26,013 nucleotides of DNA, from assembly GCA_052144935.1 (NCBI GenBank), contig JBKQPR010000200.1:1-26013 (forward strand), in the 5' to 3' direction. Below the pieces are notes generated by a model that did no database searches, was not told the DNA's origin, and worked only from the letters and a program-made list of their open reading frames with translations. How positions within the stretch are numbered: the stretch's first letter is position 1; each line of letters opens with the position of its first letter. The stretch comes from JOPF133 sp052144935 (GTDB lineage: Bacteria; Acidobacteriota; Terriglobia; Bryobacterales; Bryobacteraceae). This document shows positions 15,237 to 22,746 of the stretch, in pieces. The position numbers and the translations under genes were made by a program.

Positions 15237-16838
15237 TCAGTTGCGAATCCGCCGCTGGTGGGTGGAAGGAATTTTCATGTCTTCCCGGTATTTGGCCACC
15301 GTGCGCCGGGTAACCTCGATGCCCTCCGCACACAACAGCGCGGTGATCTGCTCGTCGGTGAGAGGCTTCGTGCGATCCTCCTCCTCGATCATTTTCTTCA
15401 CCTTTCGTTTGAGCAGCAACAGCGGCGTACCGCCGCCCATGGGACCCTGCACGGCTTCCGAGAAGAAATAGCGCAGCTCGAATACGCCCTGCGGAGTGTG
15501 CACGTATTTGTTGGCCACCGCGCGGCTCACCGTGGAGGGGTGGACCCCCACCTCCTCGGCCACTTCCTTGATCATCATCGGCTTGAGCGCGTCCAGGCCG
15601 TGCGTCAGAAATTCGCCCTGGCGGCGCACGATGGTCTGGCAGACCTTGAGAATCGTCTGCTTCCGCTGCTCGATGTTTTTCATGAGCTGAATGGCGGAAG
15701 TGTAGCGTTCCCTCACGTAATCGCGCACTTCCTTGGTGGCCCCCTGGTCGCGGTCCAGCATGCGCTTGTACTGGGCGTTCAGCCGCAGTTGGGGCACGTC
15801 CTCGTCGTTCATCTGGATGATGTAATCTTCGCCATCCTTGATGAAGTACACGTCCGGCTCCACCACCCGCGCACCCGCGCCGGAATAGCGCAAGCCGGGC
15901 CGCGGATTGAGGTGCTGAATCATGGATACCGCGATTTCCACGTGCTCGAACGGCCGCCCCAGGACCTTGGCGATTTCCTTGAACTGCCGCGTCTCCACCA
16001 GGCGCAGGTGGTTGGATACGATCTGCCAGGCCACCCCGCCCTTCCCGTTGACACTCTCAATCTGCAGCAGCAGGCACTCCCGCAGGCTGCGCGCCCCGAC
16101 GCCCGCCGGATCGAGCGATTGCACCACCCGCAGGCCGGCCTCCACCTCCGCCGGTTTATGCTCGCCCACGGTGGTAATCTCTTCCAGCGACGCCGAGAGA
16201 TAACCGTCTTCGTCCAGGTTGCCGATGATCGATTCGGCGGCGTTACGCACCGCATCCGGCATCACACTGACGCTCAATTGCGAGCGCAGGTGATCGCCCA
16301 GGGTCACCGGCGCCGAGAGGAACGTTTCGAAAGACGGCTTTTCCACCGATTCCGACGCCGGACTCTTGTAGCCGGGGTCCAGGTAATCGTCGAAAAATGA
16401 GCCGAAGTCGATTTCGTCGAAGGGATCGGTAGGGGCTTGCGGCTCGAGCAGCGGATCGTTGGCCACCTGGATCTCGGTCTCCGCGGCGGCGGCGGCGGTT
16501 TCCTCCGCGTCGGGGAACAGGTTGCCGTTGATGGCCACGTCTCCGGCCGAACCGTTCAGGGAGTTGGCGTCATTCAATACGGCCGCATCGAGGATCTGCT
16601 TGTCCGCCGGATCGACCACGGCCTCGGCCTCCAGCAAAGGCAACAATTCCTCAGGCGTGACCTCCTCGCCCTCTTCGCTGGATTCCTCCAAAACCGGGTT
16701 CTTGACGATTTCCTGCGTGACCATCTCCTTCAACTCCAGCCGGTTGAGCTGAAGGACGGTCACCATCTGTACGAGGCCGGGGGTCAGAATCTGCTTCTGC
16801 GCGACCTTCAACGATAATCTTGGCGACAGTAAGCTCAT
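15237..16838 (-). CDS. rpoN: RNA polymerase sigma-54 factor
   Basis: A 533-residue sigma-54. Region I is at the N-terminus (SLKVAQKQILTPGLVQMVTVLQLNRLELKEMV), which contacts the activator and core enzyme. An acidic linker (region II) covers about 50-150. The core-binding domain follows, then a helix-turn-helix (IKEVAEEVGVHPSTVSRAVANKYV) and, near the C-terminus, the RpoN box TRRTVAKYRE at about 510-519 (consensus ARRTVAKYRE) that reads the -24 element. The start has GGGAGG only 3-4 bases upstream, but the N-terminus fits the family exactly. It leads the rpoN-hpf-rapZ cluster; ptsN, often between hpf and rapZ, is absent. Its upstream region has a possible sigma-54 site. Confidence 0.97.
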   Translation of the reverse strand: MSLLSPRLSLKVAQKQILTPGLVQMVTVLQLNRLELKEMVTQEIVKNPVLEESSEEGEEVTPEELLPLLEAEAVVDPADKQILDAAVLNDANSLNGSAGDVAINGNLFPDAEETAAAAAETEIQVANDPLLEPQAPTDPFDEIDFGSFFDDYLDPGYKSPASESVEKPSFETFLSAPVTLGDHLRSQLSVSVMPDAVRNAAESIIGNLDEDGYLSASLEEITTVGEHKPAEVEAGLRVVQSLDPAGVGARSLRECLLLQIESVNGKGGVAWQIVSNHLRLVETRQFKEIAKVLGRPFEHVEIAVSMIQHLNPRPGLRYSGAGARVVEPDVYFIKDGEDYIIQMNDEDVPQLRLNAQYKRMLDRDQGATKEVRDYVRERYTSAIQLMKNIEQRKQTILKVCQTIVRRQGEFLTHGLDALKPMMIKEVAEEVGVHPSTVSRAVANKYVHTPQGVFELRYFFSEAVQGPMGGGTPLLLLKRKVKKMIEEEDRTKPLTDEQITALLCAEGIEVTRRTVAKYREDMKIPSTHQRRIRN

Positions 16839-16898
16839 CTGCCTCCCATAATATCACCGGAATTAGGCATCCCACGCTCCAAACCTGCAACATCCCCA

Positions 16899-16914
16899 GG
16901 CATTTTTTGTGCCG
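16899..16914 (-). promoter_or_regulatory. possible sigma-54 (-24/-12) promoter for rpoN
   Basis: On the minus strand CGGCACAAAAAATGCC has GG and GC separated by exactly 10 bases and the -24 element GGCAC. It resembles TGGCAC-N5-TTGC with one mismatch in each half. It lies about 61 bases upstream of the rpoN start. The motif is partly palindromic, so orientation is not certain. A sigma-70-like alternative, TATTAT, lies at 16848-16853. Both are readings of short motifs. Confidence 0.3.
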
Positions 16915-17199
16915 TTTAGAACGAACATTTCCGAATGCCCTGGCGGTTTGCGGCAGCGCCACATCGGGTGCTTGCCCGAAGTGGGGAAGGTAACCGCTCG
17001 GTCACGGGGCGCCCTCCGGGGGTGCCCTCAGGGACCGCTCGCCGATAAGCACCCCGCCACATCAGGTGAAGCAACCTTAACCGCTCCGTACCCCAATTCG
17101 GCCCCTTCCATAGCCTGCGCAGGCTATCGAGATTTCAGCGCCCCGGACGCATCATGGAAATGTAAGGCGGGCGGAAAAGCCCGCCAGGGAGAATCGAAA
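16915..17199. other. non-coding leader region with two hairpins
   Basis: The space between rpoN and the small secreted-protein gene (361 bases in all) holds no convincing gene. One hairpin is CCACATCGGG/CCCGAAGTGG at 16959-16984 (one mismatch). Another, GGCGGGC-ggaaaa-GCCCGCC at 17166-17185, ends just before the ribosome-binding site of the gene at 17200, so it would lie in the 5' leader of that mRNA. I cannot match the region to a known riboswitch. Confidence 0.5.
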
Positions 17200-17439
17200 A
17201 TGAAGAAAAGCCTGATCGCAATCGCCTTCGCGGTTGCCTCTACCGTAGCCTTTGCGCAAACCACGCCTGCGCCCACCGCGCCGCCGGCGCAGAATCCGCC
17301 CGCGAGCGGCAGCGCCACCAAGAGTTCCAAGACCGCCACCAACAAGAAGAACAAGAAGGCCCCCAAGAAGACGCCCGCGACACCGGCCACGCCCGCCGCG
17401 AAGCCCACAGGAGGCGCCGCGCCGGCCACTTCCAAATAA
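17200..17439 (+). CDS. small secreted Lys/Pro/Ala/Thr-rich protein
   Basis: A 79-residue protein with a classical signal peptide (MKKSLIAIAFAVASTVAFA, cleavage before Q20). The mature part is about 60 residues of low-complexity Pro/Ala/Thr/Lys sequence, with a basic centre (NKKNKKAPKKTP). The start is well supported by AGGGAG 8 bases upstream; in-frame codons further up have no similarity. A strong intrinsic terminator lies 30 bases after the stop, which supports a real single-gene transcript. Small exported basic proteins of this look are common in Acidobacteriota, but I know no function. It could bind polyanions at the envelope, which is a guess from composition only. Confidence 0.75.
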   Translation: MKKSLIAIAFAVASTVAFAQTTPAPTAPPAQNPPASGSATKSSKTATNKKNKKAPKKTPATPATPAAKPTGGAAPATSK

Positions 17440-17468
17440 CGTTCTGACAATTCGCAGACGCGGAGGAA

Positions 17469-17511
17469 CCCCGCCGCGCCGGTCTCGAGCCGGCCGGCGG
17501 GGTTTTTGTTT
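17469..17511 (+). terminator. intrinsic terminator
   Basis: CCCCGCCG (17469-17476) pairs with CGGCGGGG (17495-17502), with an inner stem GCCGG/CCGGC, followed directly by TTTTTGTTT (17503-17511). It begins 30 bases after the stop of the small secreted-protein gene. This is the clearest rho-independent terminator in the window. Confidence 0.9.
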
Positions 17512-17516
17512 GGTGG

Positions 17517-17582
17517 GGTAGGCGATTCGCCTGCCCTCGGTCCGCGCAGCGAGCTTCGCTCAAGCCGGGCAGCCGAATCGGC
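17517..17582. repeat. REP-like palindrome, third location
   Basis: GGTAGGCGA-t-TCGCCTGCC at 17517-17535 is a copy of the GGCAGGCGA palindrome with one mismatch. A variant, GCCGA-a-TCGGC, follows at 17572-17582 inside GGGCA...CGCCC. The pair sits between a terminator and the 3' end of the convergent gene at 17587. Confidence 0.75.
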
Positions 17583-17586
17583 CGCC

Positions 17587-19665
17587 CTACCGCGCCGGGC
17601 ATCCGTATACGCCCGTAATGCTGGCGCGCGTCTGATCCGCCAGGTCCTGCAGCTTGCCCGCTACATAGATGTCCAGCACCTGGCCGGCAGCCGTGCACAA
17701 CTGCTCGTGCACCAGCGGGCAATTGGGATCGAGCGATGACGTCGCGCCGGCCGTGACGACCGCGCACGAACCCGGATTGCTGCGATCGTATAGCGCCATC
17801 AATTCCTTCACGAATCGGGCGTTGTCCGGGTGCATCACCAGGCCCTCGATCAGGGCGATCTCCGCCCGCCGCAGGTCGCCCATCTGGTAATACGCCGACG
17901 ACAGGGTTTCGAGTAAGTCGGCTCCTATACGCCAATGGACTGCCTGTTCCAGCGCGGCTGCCGCTTCGCGAAAATCGCCGGCCCGCAGGTAAGTGCGGCC
18001 TAACTCCTGGTACAATTCCGGAAACACCACGCCAGACGCCAGTGCGATACGTTCGGCATGCTGCAATACATCCAGCGATTTCCGGTACCAGGCGGCGCTC
18101 TGGGCGGGGTCCTTCTTGGCCAGCTCGTCGCCCTTCTGCCGGTACCATTGGCCGGCGTTGATGTAAGGCATGGGAGTGGAAAGCGTATCGGGAACTTCGC
18201 CCACGATCTCCAGCGCCCGGCCCACTTGGGCAATCGCGTCGTCCAGCAGCAAGCCCGTGCCGGCATAGGTCTGGTGCGTCTTGTAACTGTCCGGCGCGGC
18301 CACCACCGCGCTCGCCCACAGCGCGCGTTCGCTCTGCCAATCCCGATTGCGCGCCCACGTGCGGGCGCCGAGCGCCAGGCAAATGGCGGCCAGCACGGCG
18401 GGAGCCGCCATGGGCCGCGCCTTGGCGAATCGCCCGGCCGCGCCTTCGACCGCGAGCACCAGGCAGCCGGCGAATCCTATGGCGGGCAGATACAGGAGCC
18501 GCTCCGCCATAATCGTTCCGAACGTCACCACCAGGTTCGAGGTGGGAGCCAGAGCCACGAAAAACAAGGTCACGAAAAAGAACAGAGGCCGGTCGCGCCG
18601 CCATCCATAGACGGCCAGGCCCAGCGCGCCCAGGCACACCGCCAGGGCCCCCACGGCCTTCCAGTTTTCCCAGCTTCCCAGGTCTCCCGTAACCAGCGGA
18701 ATCGCGCGATACGAATAATCGCACGAAAGGCGCGCCGGCCACGCCAGCAGCCAGAGGTACTTGCCGATCACCTTCACGGCGGTGAGTTTCGCCGCCACAA
18801 AGCCGGCCCCCGTGATGGGGTTATCGGTGAAAGGGAAGTGCGGGGCCGGCATGGCCGGACGCACCGCCAGATAAGCCAGCCCGGCCAATGCCATGGCGCC
18901 GTAACCGGCCAGCCGGCTGCGCCACGGGAATTTGCCCTGAAACGCCAGGTCGTAAAGCAAGGCCAGGCCCACCACGGTGGCCGCGCTCTCCTTGGAGAAA
19001 ATGCCGATACCCGTGGCCAGCGCCACGCCGCCCAACCACGCCCACTTCCGGCGCGGTGCCCCCTGGGCCCCGGCCGCGACGGCGCGAATATGGCACAGCA
19101 GCGCGCCCAGCACGCCGCATCCGGCCAGAATGTCGGCGCGCCCCACCACGTTGGTAATGGATTCCGTCAGCACCGGATGTACGGCCCACACCGCGGCCAG
19201 CGCCAGAGCCGGCGCCATCCGGCGAAATATCGTCAGCCCCAGCAGGTACAGAAGCGTGACCGCCACCGCGTGCAGCAAGTAGTTCACCCAGTGGTATCCG
19301 GCGGCCTCGGGGCCGTTGCCCAAAATGGCGTAATTGAAAAGGTAAGAGAGCGTGGTGAGCGGGCGAAACAGTCCGTTGCCCGTCTTGGGATACCAGTATT
19401 CCGCGGTCCAGATGAGCTGGAGGTTATGCGCCGTGACCGCGGTGATGCGCGGATCCTTCCCCAGGATGGCGGCATTATCGAACACCAGCCCCGCGCTGAA
19501 TGAATTCGAATACGCCGCCAGCGTGACCAGCCACAAGCCAACCACCGGCAGGATGCGGCGTGGCCATTCGCCGCGCGCTCGCCTGGGGGGCCCGGGGGCG
19601 GCCGCCGGCGCGGCCTGCGGGGCCGGTTTAGACGCTCTGGCTCTCACACCGGCGTTCTTGCGCAT
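17587..19665 (-). CDS. TMTC-like GT-C membrane protein with TPR repeats
   Basis: A 692-residue integral membrane protein with about ten hydrophobic segments in residues 35-430, then a soluble C-terminal part of TPR-like repeats (for example ELYQELGRTYLRAGDFREAAAALEQAV, LLETLSSAYYQMGDLRRAEIALIEGL). The N-terminal features recall TMTC/PMT-type glycosyltransferases: YSNSFSAGLVFDN with an acidic D63 in the first outer loop, LFRPLTTLSY (99-108), GYHWVNYLLH (123-132), HPVLTESITNVVGRADILA, FSKES, and MAERLLYLPAIGF. A polyprenyl-sugar-dependent transfer outside the membrane is plausible but not shown. The ATG at 19665 has GAGGAAG upstream. It lies 10 bases after the gene at 19676 and is the last of a three-gene set with transaldolase. 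Confidence 0.82.
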   Translation of the reverse strand: MRKNAGVRARASKPAPQAAPAAAPGPPRRARGEWPRRILPVVGLWLVTLAAYSNSFSAGLVFDNAAILGKDPRITAVTAHNLQLIWTAEYWYPKTGNGLFRPLTTLSYLFNYAILGNGPEAAGYHWVNYLLHAVAVTLLYLLGLTIFRRMAPALALAAVWAVHPVLTESITNVVGRADILAGCGVLGALLCHIRAVAAGAQGAPRRKWAWLGGVALATGIGIFSKESAATVVGLALLYDLAFQGKFPWRSRLAGYGAMALAGLAYLAVRPAMPAPHFPFTDNPITGAGFVAAKLTAVKVIGKYLWLLAWPARLSCDYSYRAIPLVTGDLGSWENWKAVGALAVCLGALGLAVYGWRRDRPLFFFVTLFFVALAPTSNLVVTFGTIMAERLLYLPAIGFAGCLVLAVEGAAGRFAKARPMAAPAVLAAICLALGARTWARNRDWQSERALWASAVVAAPDSYKTHQTYAGTGLLLDDAIAQVGRALEIVGEVPDTLSTPMPYINAGQWYRQKGDELAKKDPAQSAAWYRKSLDVLQHAERIALASGVVFPELYQELGRTYLRAGDFREAAAALEQAVHWRIGADLLETLSSAYYQMGDLRRAEIALIEGLVMHPDNARFVKELMALYDRSNPGSCAVVTAGATSSLDPNCPLVHEQLCTAAGQVLDIYVAGKLQDLADQTRASITGVYGCPAR

Positions 19666-19675
19666 GGCAGCTTCC

Positions 19676-20077
19676 TCAACTCGTCCTGCCCAGGCGCAAC
19701 CCGCTCCATTCTTCGGCCAGCACAATGGAGTTCGCGGGATTGCGCGGATCGTACTTCACCGACACCGGCCCCAGGGCCGAGAACTCGGCCGGCAACGCCG
19801 CTTTCAGACGGGCGATATCCTGGCACGCGGTGTATTCCACGCCGCGCACATTGTACGAATAGAACAGCATTTCGCCGCGCATCTCCACCAGCGCGGCATC
19901 GCCCATTTTTCCGCGGGCTGCGAGCGCCGCGCGGCGGCGGCGTTCGCGCTCTTCCGGAGAGATCCGCGACAACTTCCACGCGCGGTACGCGATCAGCGCG
20001 ACCAGGACCGCCAGCACTCCGGCCAAGACCAGCGTGACCGCCTCCGCGGCCGAAAGAGAAGCCAGAGCACCCGGCAT
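19676..20077 (-). CDS. small single-pass membrane protein, DUF3592-like
   Basis: A 133-residue protein with one N-terminal membrane helix (about 12-31), then a basic stretch (SPEERERRRRAALAARGK), then a small domain: FYSYNVRGVEYTACQDIA...PVSVKYDPRNPANSIVLAEEW. The last part has the V-x-YDPxNPxxS pattern found in DUF3592-like proteins. Function unknown. It starts 12 bases after the transaldolase stop and ends 10 bases before the TMTC-like gene, so all three are probably one operon. I see no clear Shine-Dalgarno, so its translation may depend on coupling. Confidence 0.75.
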   Translation of the reverse strand: MPGALASLSAAEAVTLVLAGVLAVLVALIAYRAWKLSRISPEERERRRRAALAARGKMGDAALVEMRGEMLFYSYNVRGVEYTACQDIARLKAALPAEFSALGPVSVKYDPRNPANSIVLAEEWSGLRLGRTS

Positions 20078-20089
20078 TTTCGAAGCGGC

Positions 20090-20752
20090 TTACCCGGCGA
20101 CGGGCGTCTCCTTGAAGACTTTGCCCCAGTCTTTCAAAAACTGCTCCAGACCCTTGTCGGTGAGCGGATGATTGAAAAGCTGGTCCATCACCTTGAACGG
20201 CATCGTGCCGACGTCCGCCCCGGCCAGCGCGGCATCCATCACGTGCATCGGAGAGCGCAAAGAGGCCGCCAGCACCTGCGTGGTATATCCGTAGTTTTTG
20301 TAGATGTGGATAATATGTTGGATCAATTCCATGCCGGATGTGCTGATATCGTCCAGCCGCCCTACGAATGGGCTGATGAAATAGGCCCCGGCTTTGGCGG
20401 CGATGAGCGCCTGGGTGGCCGAGAAGCACAGCGTCACATTCACGCGGATGCCTTCCTTGCTCAACGCCGCGCACGCCATGATGCCGTCGCGCGTGAGCGG
20501 GCATTTCACCACAATGTTCTTGTGGATCTTGGACAGGCTGTGGCCTTCGCGGATCATCGAGGAGGCATCGGTGGCCACCACCTCGGCGCTGATGTCTCCG
20601 TCCACGATGTCGCAGATGAGGCGGACCTGTTCTTCGATCGGCCGTCCTTCCTTGGCGATGAGAGACGGGTTGGTGGTGACGCCATCCAGGATCCCCCAAC
20701 TGGCGCCCTTCCTGATCTCATCCAGATTCGCGGTATCGAGAAAAAACTTCAC
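20090..20752 (-). CDS. tal: transaldolase / fructose-6-phosphate aldolase-like
   Basis: A 220-residue TIM-barrel enzyme of the short TalC/FSA (MipB) transaldolase subfamily. MKFFLDTANLDEIR and GVTTNPSLIAKEGR at the N-terminus, the Schiff-base lysine K83 in NIVVKCPLT, and SPFVGRLDD are diagnostic. It either transfers dihydroxyacetone units in the pentose phosphate pathway or cleaves fructose 6-phosphate; the two activities cannot be separated by eye. The start has GGAGG about 9 bases upstream. First gene of a likely operon with a DUF3592-like protein and a TMTC-like membrane protein. Confidence 0.95.
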   Translation of the reverse strand: MKFFLDTANLDEIRKGASWGILDGVTTNPSLIAKEGRPIEEQVRLICDIVDGDISAEVVATDASSMIREGHSLSKIHKNIVVKCPLTRDGIMACAALSKEGIRVNVTLCFSATQALIAAKAGAYFISPFVGRLDDISTSGMELIQHIIHIYKNYGYTTQVLAASLRSPMHVMDAALAGADVGTMPFKVMDQLFNHPLTDKGLEQFLKDWGKVFKETPVAG

Positions 20753-20789
20753 GTGCAGTGCCCTCCGGATAACCCTCAGTTTAGCATCC

Positions 20790-20817
20790 CCGGGAAGCCC
20801 CGAACGGGGCCTCCCGG
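20790..20817. repeat. GC-rich hairpin between tal and the TIGR03437-type gene
   Basis: CCGGGA/TCCCGG (20790-20795 with 20812-20817) encloses GCCCCG-aa-CGGGGC (20797-20810). It lies downstream of the gene ending at 20923 and upstream of tal on the same strand. No T-tract follows, so a terminator role is possible but not typical. Confidence 0.55.
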
Positions 20818-20922
20818 ACCGCCCGGACCGAGGCCCCCTGACCCCCGGCTTTGACCGGCCGGCGTGAGGAGTGCGTCATCGCTCGCCGCACGAAACACGA
20901 CTTCGGATGGTCGAGAGGCAGG

Positions 20923-22692
20923 TTATTGGACCCACAGATCGTAGCTGAGATTGCCGATCCCGCTTGACAGGGTGAGCGAGACCTGCCCGCTGGGAGTATT
21001 GGGCGGCACCGCGACATTGATCTGATACAGCCCAATAAACCCCGGCGCCAGTCCGGCGTATTGCACCGTGGCCGCGACTCCGGCAATTTGAACCGAGGGA
21101 GTGGTCTGCATGGGAGCGCCCAGAGCCGGCGCCAACATGTCGTCGGCTACCACGGGCGACGTCAGCCCGCCGCCGGTGGCCCACAAAATGATGCTGCCAC
21201 CCTTCTGCGCCTGCGCCAGGCCTGACGCAGGCGGGCCGATCACTTGATAATTCAAGTTAGTGATAACCGGCGCCGTCGTGGTCGAACTCAGGTTGTAGAG
21301 AAAGAGCGCGATGTTCTGAGGCACGATCTGGACGGTGGTGGTCGCCGGCGTGGCGGGGACCGTGTATCCTCCCAGGGTCGCGGTCAGCTCGCAGGACGTC
21401 TTGCCGGCGGCCTCCACCGGCACTACTCCGTTCACCTGGCCCTGACCCGAGTTGTACACCAGGCGCGCGGGCTGGCCGCAGATCTGGGTAGTCAGCCCGC
21501 CCAGCGAAAAGGAAGCGGCCGTACTGGCCTCTGTCGAGCCCAGACCGTCTCCGAATATCGTGAAGAACGAGCCCGGCGCCAATGGAACGGTCTCGAAGGA
21601 CGCGCCTTGCACCACCGAAGCGATCTGCGGCGAACAGGGAAATACCGCGGCAAAGGCGGTGACCGCGGTTTGATAACCGGCGCCTGCCACGCCGCACCCG
21701 GACACTTCACGCAGTTGACAGTCCTGCTCCAGGTGCACGAATTTCTCGGGAAACGTGACGTTGCGCGCGCAGCCGAGGTTGGTCGAGCAGGCGCTCGGGC
21801 TGGGGCTCGCGCAATTGCACAAGGTGGCCGAGTTATTCGAGTAGCGGCCCTGCACGTCGGTTTCGGCGCACAGCGTGGTGGATGCGGCGCCTTCGTTGCA
21901 CGTCCCGGCGGACAGCGTCAATCCCAACTGTTGGAACATCTGATTGTATTCATTCGAAAGTAGCGTGGCCGCGCTGGGCGACGGATAATTGAAACAGGTT
22001 CCATTGCTGACGATCGCGTCCGGCACATGGTCCCCTTCGCCGTGCACCGCCACGGTGATGAGGCCGGGGATGGTTTTGAGAATCTCCTCGTGCGCGGGCT
22101 CATAGTAGTTCTGGGTGTAGTGCGCGACATCGGAGATGTGAAAAAGGTTATCGCCGCAGGCTGTGGTGTTGCCATCGCAGGTGCTAGCGGCGGAGTTGGC
22201 GCAGCGGTGCGTGCCGGCCACCAACAGCGCGGTGGCGTTCAGGTCCGCGAACAGTGTGGCGGCCTCCGGCAGGGTATTCTCATCGCCTCCGGCGTGGGGA
22301 GCTTGAAAGCTGAGGTTGCGGCACGCCGTCGGGTCGAAAACGTAGGTTCCTAAGCCATTCAGGGGCGCGTTTTGCGCGTTGGTCCGTTCCACCAGGATGT
22401 AGTAGATCCGGCTACGTCCCGTGTCGGTAAACCGGACCACGTTATAGTTCAGGGGGTCGGCCAAGTCCGCCGCGGTTTGGTACTTCCCGCCGAAGAGCGC
22501 GTCGACCACCGGCCTCCAGGAGGCAATGCTGGCGTTGGTGGGCACCACGAACGAATTCGTGCCCACCCCTGGAATATTGAGATTGCTTATGTACGTGACA
22601 ATGTCACCGCTCTGGGTCACGATTGTAGCGGGCGTGGCGGGCGCAGCGAGGAGGAGCATACCGCATGCGGCGGCTTGTAGAAGATGTCGCAT
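20923..22692 (-). CDS. secreted protein with unknown N-terminal domain and TIGR03437 C-terminal domain
   Basis: A 589-residue exported protein. A signal peptide covers about 1-22. Residues about 353-589 match the TIGR03437 C-terminal domain abundant in Solibacter-like genomes: IASVVQGASFETVPLAPGSFFTIFG, ATGGGLTSP and YAGLAPGFIGLYQINVAVP. The N-terminal ~330 residues are Cys-rich (about 14 Cys, probably disulfide-bonded) and contain conserved-looking polar clusters: PHAGGDEN (H133, E138), AGTHR (H162), HISDVAHY (H185, H191), AHEE (H201, E202) and VHGEGDH (H217). This is compatible with a metal-dependent hydrolase, but I do not recognise the family. The start has GAGG 6 bases upstream. It follows the Gfo/Idh/MocA gene by 54 bases. 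Confidence 0.85.
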   Translation of the reverse strand: MRHLLQAAACGMLLLAAPATPATIVTQSGDIVTYISNLNIPGVGTNSFVVPTNASIASWRPVVDALFGGKYQTAADLADPLNYNVVRFTDTGRSRIYYILVERTNAQNAPLNGLGTYVFDPTACRNLSFQAPHAGGDENTLPEAATLFADLNATALLVAGTHRCANSAASTCDGNTTACGDNLFHISDVAHYTQNYYEPAHEEILKTIPGLITVAVHGEGDHVPDAIVSNGTCFNYPSPSAATLLSNEYNQMFQQLGLTLSAGTCNEGAASTTLCAETDVQGRYSNNSATLCNCASPSPSACSTNLGCARNVTFPEKFVHLEQDCQLREVSGCGVAGAGYQTAVTAFAAVFPCSPQIASVVQGASFETVPLAPGSFFTIFGDGLGSTEASTAASFSLGGLTTQICGQPARLVYNSGQGQVNGVVPVEAAGKTSCELTATLGGYTVPATPATTTVQIVPQNIALFLYNLSSTTTAPVITNLNYQVIGPPASGLAQAQKGGSIILWATGGGLTSPVVADDMLAPALGAPMQTTPSVQIAGVAATVQYAGLAPGFIGLYQINVAVPPNTPSGQVSLTLSSGIGNLSYDLWVQ

Positions 22693-22746
22693 TTTGAACC
22701 TCGCCGTTCACGCCCCGTTGACAGCGCCCCGCCATTAAACCGCAAC

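Noticed and set aside
16931..17060. GCCACATCGGG...GTGGGGAAGG upstream of 17200 recalls the 3' part of a cobalamin riboswitch.
   Set aside because: The B12 box and the other conserved blocks are missing, and the downstream gene is not cobalamin-related. Only simple hairpins remain.
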